Assembly: GCF_002001205.1 (NCBI RefSeq)
Contig: NZ_MUNZ01000062.1
Coordinates: 1 to 64,000 of the forward strand
Direction of reading: 5' to 3'
Source: Hydrogenophaga sp. A37
GTDB taxonomy: Bacteria; Pseudomonadota; Gammaproteobacteria; Burkholderiales; Burkholderiaceae_C
DNA length: 64,000 bases
The stretch's first letter is position 1. Each line of letters begins with the position of its first letter. The translations under genes and the position numbers were made by a program. The notes under the pieces are model-generated. The model was given only the letters and a program-made list of their open reading frames with translations, was not told the origin of the DNA and made no database searches. Below are positions 38,362 to 47,781 of this stretch, one piece after another.

Positions 38362-39529
38362 GGTGCACCTCCTGGCCAGCGGGCAGCGCGTGCATCACGT
38401 CAAACGGCACGCAGGGGTCAAACGCGGCCATGAGCAGGCGCACGCGGCGCTCGGTGTCTTCGGCGGGCTGGCCCGCATCCAGCGCGGCGATGTGTTGTGC
38501 CACCACACCCTGCGGATGGAAATTCCACTCGGTCGGCGCGAGCACACGGTAGGCGGCCACGCGCGCCGGCGCATCGCCCACGGGCGCGTCGATCTCCACC
38601 TGGTGCACGAGCAGACCACGCGCCATTTCCACCCAGGCCATGCCTTGGCGCTCACCGGTGTTCAGCGACCCGAAGCACAGCCAACCCGCGCCGCCCTGCC
38701 CTGGCACATCGGGCTTGCAGAGGCGGATCAGCTCGGCGATGCGGCTGCCCAGCAGCGCCCAGGGTGTGAACGGCAGGCCACCGGGCAGGTCGTTCAAGCG
38801 CGTCCAGTGGCCGGTGTGGGCAGGCGCGCCGTGCCACAAGGGGTGCAGCGCGAAGCCGGACGTGAGCGCCAGCGCAGCGGACAAACCGCGTTGGCCAACA
38901 AGGTCTGCGTGGGCACGGAGCGCGCTGGCCGGGTTCAGCGGGACCGCCGTGTTGGCCTCGCGCGCGGCGCGCAGCAGCGCGGGCAGCCAGCCGCTGTGGC
39001 GGTGGCGGTGGCACCAGTCGAGCAGCCAGTCGGTGCCGCAGGCCTGCCAGGCGCGAAGCCAGGTGGTGGTCGGCATCTGCAGCAGCTGATCCTCCAGCCA
39101 GGCGAGCGTGGCGGGCCAGGGGTCGGCCACGGCGGTGGCTGCAGGCGCAAGCAAGGGGCAGGTCATCAACGCAGCCTGCGCCTGGGCAGCCCACGGCCCG
39201 TGCGCGTCGGCGGCCAGCAGGCGCGGCCAGTCCAGGCCGATGCGGCGGATGTGTTCCTGCGCGGTCTCGGTGCGCAGGCGCTGCGCCACCTGTGAGGGCG
39301 CGGGCAACAGACCGGGCACGGCAGCCTCGATGGCGAGCTGGGCACACAGGCGGTGCGCGTGGCTGCAGAGGTTGAACAGGCTCGCCATGAGGCCGGGCAA
39401 GGCGCTCACCGCCTGACCGCGGGTCAGGCGCGGCGCCCAGTCCTGGCGGCTGCTGTGCAGGGCCAGCGGCAGCGGCGCGCCCGGTGCCACGCGCAGGCTG
39501 CCGGCCAGATGGGACAGCGCGGTGCTCAT
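38354..39529 (-). CDS. hoxV: HoxV/HupK, large-subunit-like assembly scaffold
   Basis: A 391-residue relative of hydrogenase large subunits. It keeps the C-terminal metal-site remnant FDPCVPFDV and a large-subunit-like VLAPTEWNFHP, but lacks the N-terminal Cys pair. HupK/HoxV is thought to hold the iron cofactor during assembly of the membrane-bound enzyme in air. It overlaps hoxT by 4 bases and hypA by 8. Confidence 0.9.
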   Translation of the reverse strand: MSTALSHLAGSLRVAPGAPLPLALHSSRQDWAPRLTRGQAVSALPGLMASLFNLCSHAHRLCAQLAIEAAVPGLLPAPSQVAQRLRTETAQEHIRRIGLDWPRLLAADAHGPWAAQAQAALMTCPLLAPAATAVADPWPATLAWLEDQLLQMPTTTWLRAWQACGTDWLLDWCHRHRHSGWLPALLRAAREANTAVPLNPASALRAHADLVGQRGLSAALALTSGFALHPLWHGAPAHTGHWTRLNDLPGGLPFTPWALLGSRIAELIRLCKPDVPGQGGAGWLCFGSLNTGERQGMAWVEMARGLLVHQVEIDAPVGDAPARVAAYRVLAPTEWNFHPQGVVAQHIAALDAGQPAEDTERRVRLLMAAFDPCVPFDVMHALPAGQEVHHA

Positions 39530-40074
39530 ACCGCAGCTCCCGCGTCCGGCCGGCGGGCCATGAAAAAGGCGCGGCGCGCTGGCAGCGGCTCGGCCGAAAC
39601 TGGTGCATCCACAGGTGCTTCGGGCTCGGGCCGGACCAGTGCCAGCGAAGCCAGCGCAGTCTCGCGCGCGAGGTCCTGGCTGGTGAAGCCGTTCATGGGG
39701 GAGAACAGCGCGCAGGTTTCGTGGTAACCGATGGCGGGGTCGTGCGCGCCGATGAAGTCAAACCGCTCGCTGCCGAAGTCGCGCACGGCTTTGCGTCCCA
39801 CGCGGTTGCCGTGGGGCAGGTTGACCGCGGGCAGGCGCAGCAGGTTCATGAACCAGGGGGTGATGAGCACGCCTTCGGCCACAGGCTCGGCGCCCTCTTC
39901 TCCTTCTGTCCATTCGAAGCCCACCGCCTCGACCGACAGCGCCGGGTTGAGCAAGGGGATGCCTTGCATGCGTTCGTGTTGCACGTGGCGGTAGAAATCC
40001 ACCAACGCTTGCACGCGCGCGGCCAGCTGGGCGGGAGAGGCCGAGGGTGTGTCTGTGCGGGTGAGCGGGCTCAT
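39526..40074 (-). CDS. hoxT: HoxT/HupJ (HybE-family) hydrogenase assembly protein
   Basis: A 182-residue HybE-type chaperone, recognised by PLLNPALSVEAVGFEW, GVLITPWFMNLLRLP and the later ALFSPMNGFTSQDLARETAL. HybE-family proteins help large-subunit or Tat-linked assembly of uptake hydrogenase. The C-terminal 35 residues are Pro/Ala-rich. It is separated from hoxR by a 190-base gap holding a repeat. Confidence 0.88.
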   Translation of the reverse strand: MSPLTRTDTPSASPAQLAARVQALVDFYRHVQHERMQGIPLLNPALSVEAVGFEWTEGEEGAEPVAEGVLITPWFMNLLRLPAVNLPHGNRVGRKAVRDFGSERFDFIGAHDPAIGYHETCALFSPMNGFTSQDLARETALASLALVRPEPEAPVDAPVSAEPLPARRAFFMARRPDAGAAV

Positions 40075-40136
40075 GGCTGTTGCCCATCTTGCGGCGCATG
40101 GCCTGTGCCTGCGACATACGTTGTTGGCGCGGCGGG

Positions 40137-40255
40137 CCCCTCACCCCAGCCCTCTCCCCAGAGGGGCGAGGGAGTGAAGCCACCTCGCCCGCTGGCGGAG
40201 GAGGCCAGGCCCGTCCTGAACGGGTCGAAAGAGGGTGAGGGTCCGCGCTGGTGTT
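40137..40255. repeat. CCCTCTCCCC-type hairpin repeat (family C)
   Basis: CCCTCACCCCAGCCCTCTCCCC, AGAGGGGCGAGGGAG and, further on, CGTCCTGAACGGGTCGAAAGAGGGTGAGGG form nested inverted repeats (CCCTCACC pairs with GGTGAGGG across about 100 bases). This type is common between genes in many proteobacteria. It splits hoxR from hoxT. Confidence 0.75.
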
Positions 40256-40264
40256 CCACGTCCA

Positions 40265-40492
40265 TCACTCCAGCATCAGGAACTGTTCGGCATCGCCGTC
40301 GCAGTTCGGGCAGCGCCAGTGCGCGGGCAGGTCGGCGAACGGCGTGCCAGGCTGAATCTGCCATTGCGGGTCGCCGAGCGCCGGGTCGTAGACCCACCAG
40401 CAGATCTTGCATTCGAGGCGCGAGCCAGGGCGGAGCACGTCGCGGTTGCCCAGGTACGAGCCTTCAAAGCCCTCGAAGTGGTGATCGCTCAT
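40265..40492 (-). CDS. hoxR: Rubredoxin HoxR
   Basis: A 75-residue rubredoxin with iron ligands in CKIC and CPNC (LECKICWWVYDP, WRCPNCDGDAEQF). HoxR/HupI rubredoxins are found in aerobic uptake-hydrogenase clusters and are linked to keeping the small-subunit iron-sulfur clusters in the right state when oxygen is present. Confidence 0.93.
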   Translation of the reverse strand: MSDHHFEGFEGSYLGNRDVLRPGSRLECKICWWVYDPALGDPQWQIQPGTPFADLPAHWRCPNCDGDAEQFLMLE

Positions 40493-40523
40493 GGTGTTTC
40501 GCGTGCCGGGTGGGTGGGAACCG

Positions 40524-41405
40524 TTACACCGACTCGAGGTAGTTCATCACGTCGGCCAGCCGCTCGTGCGAATCGCGCAGGTCTTCCGGGGCGGCCATGG
40601 CCACCTCGGGCATGTCCACCACCTCGACCGTGTTGAGGATCACCTTGTCCATCGAGTTGTAGTACACCACGCGCCAGCAGTTCGGCAAGCGCGTGTTGGA
40701 GATGCGGCAGTTGCCGTAGCCGCGTGAAAGCATCAGCACGCGGCCGGTGCCCAGGTGGTGGTCAAGAAAGCCGATGTCTTCGGGCGTGACCGGCAGCAGC
40801 GTGAGGTTGACCACGTGCGAGACCTGGCCGGGTTTCCATCCCGCCACCTGGTCGCGGATCTCTTCCACCAGCAGCGGCGCGTTCTGCACGTTGGGTGGCA
40901 GCGGGCCGGCCCACTGCGGCATCGTGCCTTGCGGCCACACGTCGTCGACCGCGATGACGCGCAGCAGCGCCGGCACCGGGCTGACCTCGATCACGTCGTC
41001 GATCAGCGTGCGCTCGCCGTTCACGGTGCGGAAGGTGATGAGGCGCCACACACCGGCGAGCACCGCTTCCTGGATGCGCACTTCGAGCGCGCCGTCTTCT
41101 TCACGCACCAGGGCGCTGGCCTCGCCCTCACCCATGATCTGGTTGACCAGCCGCAGGTCGGCTGCGGGCAACGCGGTCAGCGAGACCTGGCCGCCCGGGC
41201 CGCGCTCGGCCGTGCGGTCCAGTAGCGCGAGCACTTGGTCCAGCACCGCGCGGGCCGCATCGCGCCCGGCCAGCTCTTCGGGCTCGGGCAGCACCGGCGC
41301 GCGGTAGGTGTCCATGTCTTTCGGCATGGGCAGGTAGTCCAGAGATTCGTCTTCGGACTGGGTGCCCGGGCCGAGGGCGACGAGGGGAATGGGAAAGTCT
41401 TTCAT
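40524..41405 (-). CDS. hoxQ: HoxQ (HupH/HyaF family)
   Basis: A 293-residue accessory protein of the HyaF/HupH family, recognised by IMGEGEASALV, VWRLITFR, LLVEEIRDQVAGWKPG and MLSRGYGNCRISNTRLPNCWRVVYYNS. It acts with HoxO in maturing the HoxK small subunit before Tat export, as studied in R. eutropha. Length is typical. Confidence 0.92.
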   Translation of the reverse strand: MKDFPIPLVALGPGTQSEDESLDYLPMPKDMDTYRAPVLPEPEELAGRDAARAVLDQVLALLDRTAERGPGGQVSLTALPAADLRLVNQIMGEGEASALVREEDGALEVRIQEAVLAGVWRLITFRTVNGERTLIDDVIEVSPVPALLRVIAVDDVWPQGTMPQWAGPLPPNVQNAPLLVEEIRDQVAGWKPGQVSHVVNLTLLPVTPEDIGFLDHHLGTGRVLMLSRGYGNCRISNTRLPNCWRVVYYNSMDKVILNTVEVVDMPEVAMAAPEDLRDSHERLADVMNYLESV

Positions 41406-41430
41406 GGGGTGTCCTTGTCTGTCGGTGGGT

Positions 41431-41934
41431 TCAATGGCAACCGCTGTCGCTGCTCGCCGCGCCGGTCTGGCTCACCACCGGGATGCCGATGGTGGGTGGG
41501 CGCGAGGGCGGCATGGTGAGCGCGGCGGCGACGCCGTTCAGGTAGACGTCCCAGTCCTGCATGCCGGCGATGGCGGTGACGTACTGGCCGTCGCGGAAGA
41601 ACAGCAGCGTGGGCCAGCGTTGCGAGCCGTAGCGGCGCGCCACCGCGTCCTCGTTGTCGCGCGGCACCACGGCGATCTGGAAGCGGTTGGCGAAGGTCTT
41701 CATGAGTTCGGGCAACACCGCCGCCACGTCCTGGCCTTCGGGGAAACGCACCGGGTCGCCTGCGAGCAACACCACGCGGTCGCCACCGCCCGCGCTCCAC
41801 GCGGCCACGGTGGTCTCTTCGACCCAGGCGGCGCCGAAGTCGCGCGCCAGGCGCATCACCAGCGGCGGCGCGGGGTTGGTGTCGGGCTCGGGCAGGGCAA
41901 AGGCCCGGCTGGGGGTTTCTGTGGCGGTGTTCAT
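41431..41934 (-). CDS. hoxO: HoxO (HyaE/HupG family), thioredoxin-like
   Basis: A 167-residue protein with the HyaE thioredoxin-like fold (RYGSQRWPTLLFFRDGQYV) but no CXXC redox site. HoxO is a specific chaperone that binds the Tat-signal-bearing HoxK precursor. The C-terminal tail ends DSGCH. It is followed by hoxQ after 25 bases. Confidence 0.88.
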   Translation of the reverse strand: MNTATETPSRAFALPEPDTNPAPPLVMRLARDFGAAWVEETTVAAWSAGGGDRVVLLAGDPVRFPEGQDVAAVLPELMKTFANRFQIAVVPRDNEDAVARRYGSQRWPTLLFFRDGQYVTAIAGMQDWDVYLNGVAAALTMPPSRPPTIGIPVVSQTGAASSDSGCH

Positions 41935-41955
41935 GGAGGTCTCCTGAGTGAATTT

Positions 41956-42261
41956 TTAAAACTGGCCTGACAGCTGTTTCAGCTGCTCGGCGGTCATTTG
42001 GGAAGGCAAACAAAAGCCCGCGTCGCCGCTGGCATCGAAGCCCTGCATGGCGCCGAGCACGAGGTCGAGTGCGCTGTTGACTTCCGCCGCGCGGGTGGCG
42101 TCGATGCGTTCGCGCGCATCGCCCAGGAACACCAGCAACCAGTCGCCCGGCTCCAGCGGACCAACCAGCGCTGTGGTCACGCGGCGGCGCTCGCCACGGC
42201 CTTCGCACCAGGCGTGGCCGGGCTCGGTGGCGGTGACCTGCATGGGCATGCCGATGCACAT
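41956..42261 (-). CDS. hoxL: HoxL (HypC/HupF family chaperone)
   Basis: A 101-residue HypC paralogue that starts MCIGMPMQV with the essential Cys2 and has GDWLLVFLGDARERID. HoxL serves the membrane-bound hydrogenase large subunit, while HypC has a general role. It starts 3 bases after hoxM. Confidence 0.92.
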   Translation of the reverse strand: MCIGMPMQVTATEPGHAWCEGRGERRRVTTALVGPLEPGDWLLVFLGDARERIDATRAAEVNSALDLVLGAMQGFDASGDAGFCLPSQMTAEQLKQLSGQF

Positions 42262-42264
42262 GGC

Positions 42265-42927
42265 TCAGGCTTCCTTGGGCATGAAGCGGTCGTCGCCTAT
42301 GCGGCAGGCTTCTTGGGCCGCCGGGCGCTGCGTTTCGTAGGCGGCCAAGGCCAGTTCGTCCATCGTCACGGCCTCGCGTTCGCCCAGCGGCGTTCGGCGC
42401 GGCACGGGCTCGCCGCCCCAGTGCGCGATCTGCTCCACGCCCAGGGCCAGCGCTTCTTCCATCGCGGCCTTCACCACCGGGCGCAGGCTGCCGCCGTAGT
42501 CTTCCAGCTCCTGCGGCTGACAACCGATGAGCAGCACCTGCGCGGGGAATTTGCCAGTGAGTTGCGCGAGTGAGAGCACTTCCTGGAAACCGGTCTGGTG
42601 CAGGCTCATCTTCTTGGCGCCCATGAAGCGTGGCACGGCGTCGTCGCGCACGAGCTTCAGCGTGCCGGGTTCGAGGCCGTAGTCGATGGCGTCGAAGATC
42701 AGCAGCGCGTCGGCCGCCTGCACGTGCTGGATCAGATACAGGCCCTGCGTGCCGCCGTCGATGAGCGACACGTGTTCGGCGAATTCGAAGCGTCGCTGCA
42801 GCGCTTCGATGCAGCGCACGCCAAACCCTTCGTCGGCCCAGAGCAGGTTGCCGATGCCGAGCACGCAGATGGAACGCGGGCTGTCACCCGAGGGGTGACA
42901 GGTGGATTCGGACGGATGAAGGCTCAT
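42265..42927 (-). CDS. hoxM: HoxG-processing endopeptidase HoxM
   Basis: A 220-residue maturation protease of the HupD/HyaD type. GIGNLLWADEGFGVRCIEAL holds the first acidic nickel ligand, FDAIDYG the second and MSLHQTGFQEVL the His. It should remove the 15-residue tail from HoxG. I use the ATG at 42927. A TTG six codons earlier is possible. Confidence 0.93.
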   Translation of the reverse strand: MSLHPSESTCHPSGDSPRSICVLGIGNLLWADEGFGVRCIEALQRRFEFAEHVSLIDGGTQGLYLIQHVQAADALLIFDAIDYGLEPGTLKLVRDDAVPRFMGAKKMSLHQTGFQEVLSLAQLTGKFPAQVLLIGCQPQELEDYGGSLRPVVKAAMEEALALGVEQIAHWGGEPVPRRTPLGEREAVTMDELALAAYETQRPAAQEACRIGDDRFMPKEA

Positions 42928-42949
42928 GGTGGGTGGTCCCGTCAAACGG

Positions 42950-43273
42950 TCAGTGGGAAGAAGAAGACGTTGGCGCGCAGAGGCGCTTCCAGGCGTGGAA
43001 GCTGTCCCAGGCGGCCTGGTGCGCGAGCCAGAAGCCGGCGTCGATGCCGAACTGGCGCGCGCAGCGGATGGCGGTGTCGGGCGACATGGCCCGCTGGCCG
43101 TGCACCAGCTCGTGCAGCCGGCGGCGCGACAGACCCAGCACCCGGGCCGCCTCGCTCTGGCTCAGCCCCAGCGGCGCCAGGCAGGTGCGCGCCAGCAGCC
43201 GCCCCGGGTGCATGGGCGTGCGCACCGGCACGCCACGCGGCGGGCTGGACCAACTGGCGACTGCCTGCTTCAC
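42950..43273 (-). CDS. HigA-like helix-turn-helix protein inside the hox operon
   Basis: A 107-residue DNA-binding protein of the HigA/VapI antitoxin family, with MHPGRLLARTCLAPLGLSQSEAARVLGLSRRRLHELVHG (helix-turn-helix about 38-60) and the family's later helix GFWLAHQAAWDSFHAWKRL. No HigB-type toxin lies next to it: hoxZ precedes it by 4 bases and hoxM follows after 22. It begins with GTG. It may be a captured antitoxin now acting as a local regulator. The R. eutropha cluster has no gene at this place. Confidence 0.82.
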   Translation of the reverse strand: MKQAVASWSSPPRGVPVRTPMHPGRLLARTCLAPLGLSQSEAARVLGLSRRRLHELVHGQRAMSPDTAIRCARQFGIDAGFWLAHQAAWDSFHAWKRLCAPTSSSSH

Positions 43274-43277
43274 GGCA

Positions 43278-44006
43278 TCAATCCTTAAAAGTTCTGCGGC
43301 CGGAAATCATCGTGGACACGATGGATTGCCGCCCCATGATGTCTTCGCGGATCGCGGCGTACACGTGCAGGACGATGAAGATGATCAGCGCCCACATGCC
43401 CAAACGGTGCCAGGTGTGCACGTCCTGGCTCTGGCCCATGAGCGGGATCACCCAGCCGAACATCCGCTCCTGCCACGAACCCATCTGCGAACCTTCGCCA
43501 TACAGCGCAAAGCCGGTGACGATCATGAAGATCGAGAGCATCAGGAAGCCCGCGAACATGGCCAGCCGTGCCAGCGGGTTGTGGCCCACGTAGCGGCCCG
43601 GCCGCGGGATCAGGAAGGTGTACCACTTGAGCATGGTGAGCACCTCTTGCCAGTAGGCCTTCTGGAAGATCGGCACCCAGAAAATCTCGCGCGCGTGGTG
43701 GTTGCCAACGATGGCCCAGTAGGCGCGGCCGATCAGGCCCACGGCCAGCAGGTAGCCCGCCGTGAAGTGCGCGAAGCGGATGTAGCCCATGAGGTAGTGC
43801 GCGCTGGCCTCGCCGGGCATGGTGGGCAGCGGCTGGCCGATGAAGTAGCCGGTGAGCGCCAACACGGTGATGGACGCCGCGTTGATCCAGTGCCAGAGGC
43901 GCACGGGCGCTTCGTACACATAGACCGACTTGGTGGTCTGGCCGTGCGCGACGGCGCTCTCGTCGATGCCGGTGGCGTCGATCAGTTGTTCGGATGTGGT
44001 GGACAT
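43278..44006 (-). CDS. hoxZ: Membrane-bound hydrogenase cytochrome b subunit HoxZ
   Basis: A 242-residue di-haem membrane protein that anchors HoxKG and passes its electrons to quinone. Four membrane segments with His ligands are visible (RLWHWINAASITVLALTGYF, YIRFAHFTAGYLLAVGLIGR, VHTWHRLGMWALIIFIVLHVYAA). GGAGG 5 bases before the ATG at 44006 decides the start over an upstream TTG. Confidence 0.94.
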   Translation of the reverse strand: MSTTSEQLIDATGIDESAVAHGQTTKSVYVYEAPVRLWHWINAASITVLALTGYFIGQPLPTMPGEASAHYLMGYIRFAHFTAGYLLAVGLIGRAYWAIVGNHHAREIFWVPIFQKAYWQEVLTMLKWYTFLIPRPGRYVGHNPLARLAMFAGFLMLSIFMIVTGFALYGEGSQMGSWQERMFGWVIPLMGQSQDVHTWHRLGMWALIIFIVLHVYAAIREDIMGRQSIVSTMISGRRTFKD

Positions 44007-44047
44007 GGTGGCCTCCAAAGAGCGGTTGCCGTGGATCGGGGTGGCCG

Positions 44048-44650
44048 TCAGGCCGCCAGCTGACCGAAGAGCACCAGGCCGGTTGTGCCCAGCACCGCGC
44101 CCAGGCCACCCAGCGCCCAGCCGCTGCGCTCGGTCAGCGCGCGGCGGATGCCCAGACCGGCGACCACGCCGCCGAGGTGCAGCGCGGCGGTGGTCAGCAG
44201 GAAGCCCGCGGCATAACCCGCAAAGCCCGTGGCCGGCGTTTCAGCGCCGTGCGCCAGGCCGTGCAGCGAAGCCGCCGCGGCCACCAACCCCAGGCCGACG
44301 GCGGCCGGCATCGGCTGGCGGGCCAGCACCAGCATGGCGCCGAACAGCGCCACCGACAGCGCCACGCCCTGCTCCAGGAACGGCAGGCTCACGCCCGCTG
44401 CGCCCAGCGCTGCGCTCGCCACCAGCGCCAGCAGGAAGGTGGCCGGGCCTTGCCAGGCTTTGCCTTTCGGCAGGGCACAGATCGACCACACGCCCACGGC
44501 CACCATGGCCAGCAGGTGGTCAAGGCCGAAGGGGTGCGACAGGCCTTCCATGAGGCTGGTGGCACCGTGGCCCGGATGGGCCTGGGCCGCGCCGGCCAGG
44601 CCGGCCAGCAGCGCGGCGGCGGCCGCGCGACGGATGTTTTTCGATTGCAT
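44048..44650 (-). CDS. hupE: HupE/UreJ-family nickel permease
   Basis: A 200-residue membrane protein with a cleavable signal (LLAGLAGAAQA) and the family motif HPFGLDHLLAMVAVGVWS, whose His and Asp bind metal. A second His motif is SLHGLAHGAE. HupE brings nickel into the cell. Here it lies between hoxG and hoxZ, while R. eutropha uses an unrelated permease (HoxN) that is not in this window. Confidence 0.9.
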   Translation of the reverse strand: MQSKNIRRAAAAALLAGLAGAAQAHPGHGATSLMEGLSHPFGLDHLLAMVAVGVWSICALPKGKAWQGPATFLLALVASAALGAAGVSLPFLEQGVALSVALFGAMLVLARQPMPAAVGLGLVAAAASLHGLAHGAETPATGFAGYAAGFLLTTAALHLGGVVAGLGIRRALTERSGWALGGLGAVLGTTGLVLFGQLAA

Positions 44651-44676
44651 GTGTTTCTCCTCGTGGTCTGGGGCGT

Positions 44677-46536
44677 TCAACGGACGGTCACTTTCGCCAT
44701 CTCCTGGCCGTCTTCGCTCATCACGTGAGTCGAGCAGGCCAGGCAGGGGTCGAAGCTGTGCAGCGTGCGCAGGATCTCCAGCGGCTGCTCGGGGTTGACC
44801 ATGGGCGTGTTCATGAGCGAGGCCTCGAAGGCGCCGATCTGGCCCTTGGTGTCGCGTGGCGAACCGTTCCAGGTCGTGGGCACCACGCACTGGTAGTTCT
44901 CGATCTTGCCGTCCTTGATCTTGATCCAGTGGCCCAGCATGCCGCGCGGTGCGGCGACCGTGCCCACGCCCTTGGCCTCTTTCGGCCAGGTGGACGGGTC
45001 CCATTTGTCGGTGTTGACGGTGCTGGTGTCGCCGGCCTTGATGTTGCCGATCAGCTGCTTGAAGTCGTCCATCATCATCTCGGCGGCGTACTGGCTTTCG
45101 AGTGCGCGGGCCAGGGTGCGGCCGATGGTGGTGGGCAGCAGCTGCTTGAGCGTGTAGTTGGTTTCAGGCAGGCCGAGGGCCTTGGGGATGGCGCTGTTGA
45201 TCGCCACCGCCGCGCCGTCCACCTGCTCCTTCACGCGCTGGCAGTTCTTGTTGCCCTGCACCGCGTGGGCGTAACCCAGGATGTAGCGCGACAGCGGGCC
45301 GACCTCGACCGCGTGGCCGCGCCAGCGCGGGCTCTTGATCCACGAGTACTTGGCGGACTCGTCCAGGTTCTCGATCTTGGTGCGCGTGCCCTTGAAGTTG
45401 GGGCCTTCGGGGTTGTAGTTGGCTTCGGTCACGCCGTCCCAGGGGTGCAGGCCCTTGGTTTCATCGCCGTACTTGTACCAGCTGTGGCTCACGAACTCCT
45501 GCACCTGCTCGGGGTCGCGCGGGTCGATAGCGTGGATCTTGTTCCAGTTGCCGTCGAGGATCACGCCGCCGGGCAGCTGCTGCGTGGTGGCGTCATAGGG
45601 CACCTTCTCGTAGGTGCCGTAGTCGGCCACGTTGGTGGCGCTCAAACCACCGCCATAGAGCCAGCCGGCGTTCTTGTAGATGGTGCCGATGGCCAGCACG
45701 TCCGGGATGTAGACGTTGTTGTTGAAGTCGATCATTTCCTGGATGCGGGCCTGCACGAAGTTCAGCCGTTCCATGTTGATCGGGGCGCCGGCGGCACCGT
45801 TGCCATCGAGGTTGATGGCGCAGGGCACGCCGCCCACCAGGTAGTTGGGGTGCGGGTTTTTGCCGCCGAAGATGGTGTGCACCTTGACCCACTCTTTCTG
45901 CAGGTCCAGCGCCTCCAGGTAGTGCGTCACGGCCATCAGGTTGGCCTCGGGCGGCAGCACATAGGCCTTGCTGCCCCAGTAGCCGTTGGCGAACGGGCCG
46001 AGCTGGCCGCTTTCAACGAACTTCTTCAGGCGGTTCTGCACGTCGCGGAAATAACCGGGTGACGACATGGGGTGCGCGGGCGACACCATCTGCTGCAGAT
46101 CGCTGGTCTTCTTCGGGTCGGCCTGCAGGCAGGACACGACGTCGACCCAGTCCAGCGCGTGCAGGTGGTAGAAGTGCACCGCGTGGTCGTGCACCTGCAG
46201 GGTCTTGGCCATCATCTCGCGGATCAGGTGGGCGTTCAGCGGCACGCGGATGCCCAGCGCGTCTTCCACCGCGCGCACCGAGGCCAGTGCGTGGCAGCCG
46301 GTGCAGACACCGCAGATGCGCTCCACAAAAGCCCAGGCGTCGCGCGGGTCGCGGCCCTTCAAGATCACTTCCAGACCGCGCCACATGGTGCCGGTGGACA
46401 CCGCGTTGCGGATGACGTTGTTGCTGTCGAGGTTGACCTCGCAGCGCATGTGGCCCTCAATGCGCGTGACCGGGTCGACGACGATGCGCCGGCCGGTGTT
46501 GTCCATCTTGAAGCCCTGTGTTTCGTAAGCACCCAT
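44677..46536 (-). CDS. hoxG: Membrane-bound uptake [NiFe]-hydrogenase large subunit HoxG
   Basis: A 619-residue catalytic subunit. [15 protein letters not shown] at the start, nickel ligands in [10 protein letters not shown] (C75, C78) and DPCLACSTH (C598, C601). The 15-residue tail [15 protein letters not shown] after His604 is the expected HoxM substrate. It is exported to the periplasmic side together with HoxK. The gene starts 24 bases after hoxK. Confidence 0.97.
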   Translation of the reverse strand: MGAYETQGFKMDNTGRRIVVDPVTRIEGHMRCEVNLDSNNVIRNAVSTGTMWRGLEVILKGRDPRDAWAFVERICGVCTGCHALASVRAVEDALGIRVPLNAHLIREMMAKTLQVHDHAVHFYHLHALDWVDVVSCLQADPKKTSDLQQMVSPAHPMSSPGYFRDVQNRLKKFVESGQLGPFANGYWGSKAYVLPPEANLMAVTHYLEALDLQKEWVKVHTIFGGKNPHPNYLVGGVPCAINLDGNGAAGAPINMERLNFVQARIQEMIDFNNNVYIPDVLAIGTIYKNAGWLYGGGLSATNVADYGTYEKVPYDATTQQLPGGVILDGNWNKIHAIDPRDPEQVQEFVSHSWYKYGDETKGLHPWDGVTEANYNPEGPNFKGTRTKIENLDESAKYSWIKSPRWRGHAVEVGPLSRYILGYAHAVQGNKNCQRVKEQVDGAAVAINSAIPKALGLPETNYTLKQLLPTTIGRTLARALESQYAAEMMMDDFKQLIGNIKAGDTSTVNTDKWDPSTWPKEAKGVGTVAAPRGMLGHWIKIKDGKIENYQCVVPTTWNGSPRDTKGQIGAFEASLMNTPMVNPEQPLEILRTLHSFDPCLACSTHVMSEDGQEMAKVTVR

Positions 46537-46560
46537 GGTGTTCTTCCTCGTGTGTCTGGA

Positions 46561-47652
46561 TCAGCTGTTGGTGGACGCGGCTTTGTTCTCGACGGCCTTG
46601 TCGCGAGCGCGCTTGGCCACCGAGATGGCGGCGTGCGCCGCGACCGCGGCACCGACCACACCAGCCGCCGTGCCGCCGATCTCGTCGGCATTGGCTTCGA
46701 TGCCGAAGGCGTGGATGTCGGTCAGGCGGTCGTAGAACGAACCCTTGTCCCAGAAGCCGTCTTCCGAGCAGCCGATGCAGCCGTGGCCGGCCTTGATCGG
46801 GAAGCTCGTGCCCTCGTTCCACATCACCGTGGAGCAGGCGTTGTAGGTGGTTGGGCCCTTGCAGCCGACCTTGTAGAGGCAGTAGCCCTTGCGCGCGGAC
46901 TCGTCGTCCCAGGCTTCGACGAACTGGCCGGCGTCGAAGTGCGGACGGCGGTAGCACTTGTCGTGGATGCGCTGGCTGTAGAACATCTTCGGGCGGCCCT
47001 GGCGGTCCAGCTCGGGGATCTTGTCGAAGGTCAGCATGTAGGTGATCACGCCCGTCATCACCTCGGGGATGGGCGGGCAGCCCGGCACCTTGATGATCGG
47101 CTTGTCGGTGATGACCTTGTGGATCGGCGTGGCCTGCGTCGGGTTGGGCTTGGCGGCCTGCACGCAGCCCCAGCTGGCGCAGGAACCCCAGGCGATGATG
47201 GCCTTGGCGTCTTTGGCGACGTGCTTGAGCTTGTCGATGAAGGGCTTGCCCGACTGGATGCAGAACATGCCGTCTTCATTGAGCGGCGGGTTGCCTTCCA
47301 CGGCCAGGATGTACTGGCCCTTGTACTTGGTCATGATCTCTTCGAGGATCGCCTCGGCCTGGTGGCCGGCGGCGGCCATCAGGGTGTCGTCGTAGTCGAG
47401 CGAGATCATGGAGAGCACCACGTCTTTGGCCAGCGGGTGCGCCGAGCGGATGAACGACTCGGTGCAACAGGTGCATTCCAGGCCGTGCAGCCAGAGCACG
47501 GGTGTGCGTGGCTTGTTTTCCATGGCGTGCGCGATCATCGGCACGAACGAGGGCGCCAGCCCGAGCGAGGTGGCGGTGAGCGAGCAGTACTTGAGAAAGC
47601 TGCGGCGCGAGATGCCCTTGCGGCGCATCACCTCGTAAAAGGTTTCCATCAT
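46561..47652 (-). CDS. hoxK: Membrane-bound uptake hydrogenase small subunit HoxK (O2-tolerant)
   Basis: A 363-residue precursor. The Tat signal has SRRSFLK at 15-21 and is probably cut after AHA43. Mature numbering then places cysteines at 17, 19, 20, 115 and 120 (LECTCC and GSCASWGC), including the two extra cysteines (19 and 120) that build the [4Fe-3S] proximal cluster of O2-tolerant enzymes. A C-terminal membrane helix ([22 protein letters not shown]) anchors it near HoxZ. The start is the tandem ATGATG at 47652 with GGAG upstream. It is the first gene of the hox run, behind a sigma-54 promoter. Confidence 0.97.
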   Translation of the reverse strand: MMETFYEVMRRKGISRRSFLKYCSLTATSLGLAPSFVPMIAHAMENKPRTPVLWLHGLECTCCTESFIRSAHPLAKDVVLSMISLDYDDTLMAAAGHQAEAILEEIMTKYKGQYILAVEGNPPLNEDGMFCIQSGKPFIDKLKHVAKDAKAIIAWGSCASWGCVQAAKPNPTQATPIHKVITDKPIIKVPGCPPIPEVMTGVITYMLTFDKIPELDRQGRPKMFYSQRIHDKCYRRPHFDAGQFVEAWDDESARKGYCLYKVGCKGPTTYNACSTVMWNEGTSFPIKAGHGCIGCSEDGFWDKGSFYDRLTDIHAFGIEANADEIGGTAAGVVGAAVAAHAAISVAKRARDKAVENKAASTNS

Positions 47653-47722
47653 GGGGTTGTCTCCGTTGTCTGGTGTGGGGGCGGAACCGGGCCCCGCCGT
47701 TGCAGGCAGGTGTGTGACCGTT

Positions 47723-47738
47723 TGCAAGCCACGGGCCA
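47723..47738 (-). promoter_or_regulatory. Sigma-54 promoter of hoxK
   Basis: The minus strand reads TGGCCCGTGGCTTGCA, which differs from the sigma-54 consensus (TGGCACG-N4-TTGCA) at one position, with the exact GG-N10-GC spacing. Transcription should start about 60 bases before the hoxK ATG. HoxA, encoded in the same cluster, is the expected activator. Confidence 0.85.
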
Positions 47739-47781
47739 CCGAAGACCACCCAAGGGAAAACACCGACAAGCCACTGCAAGC

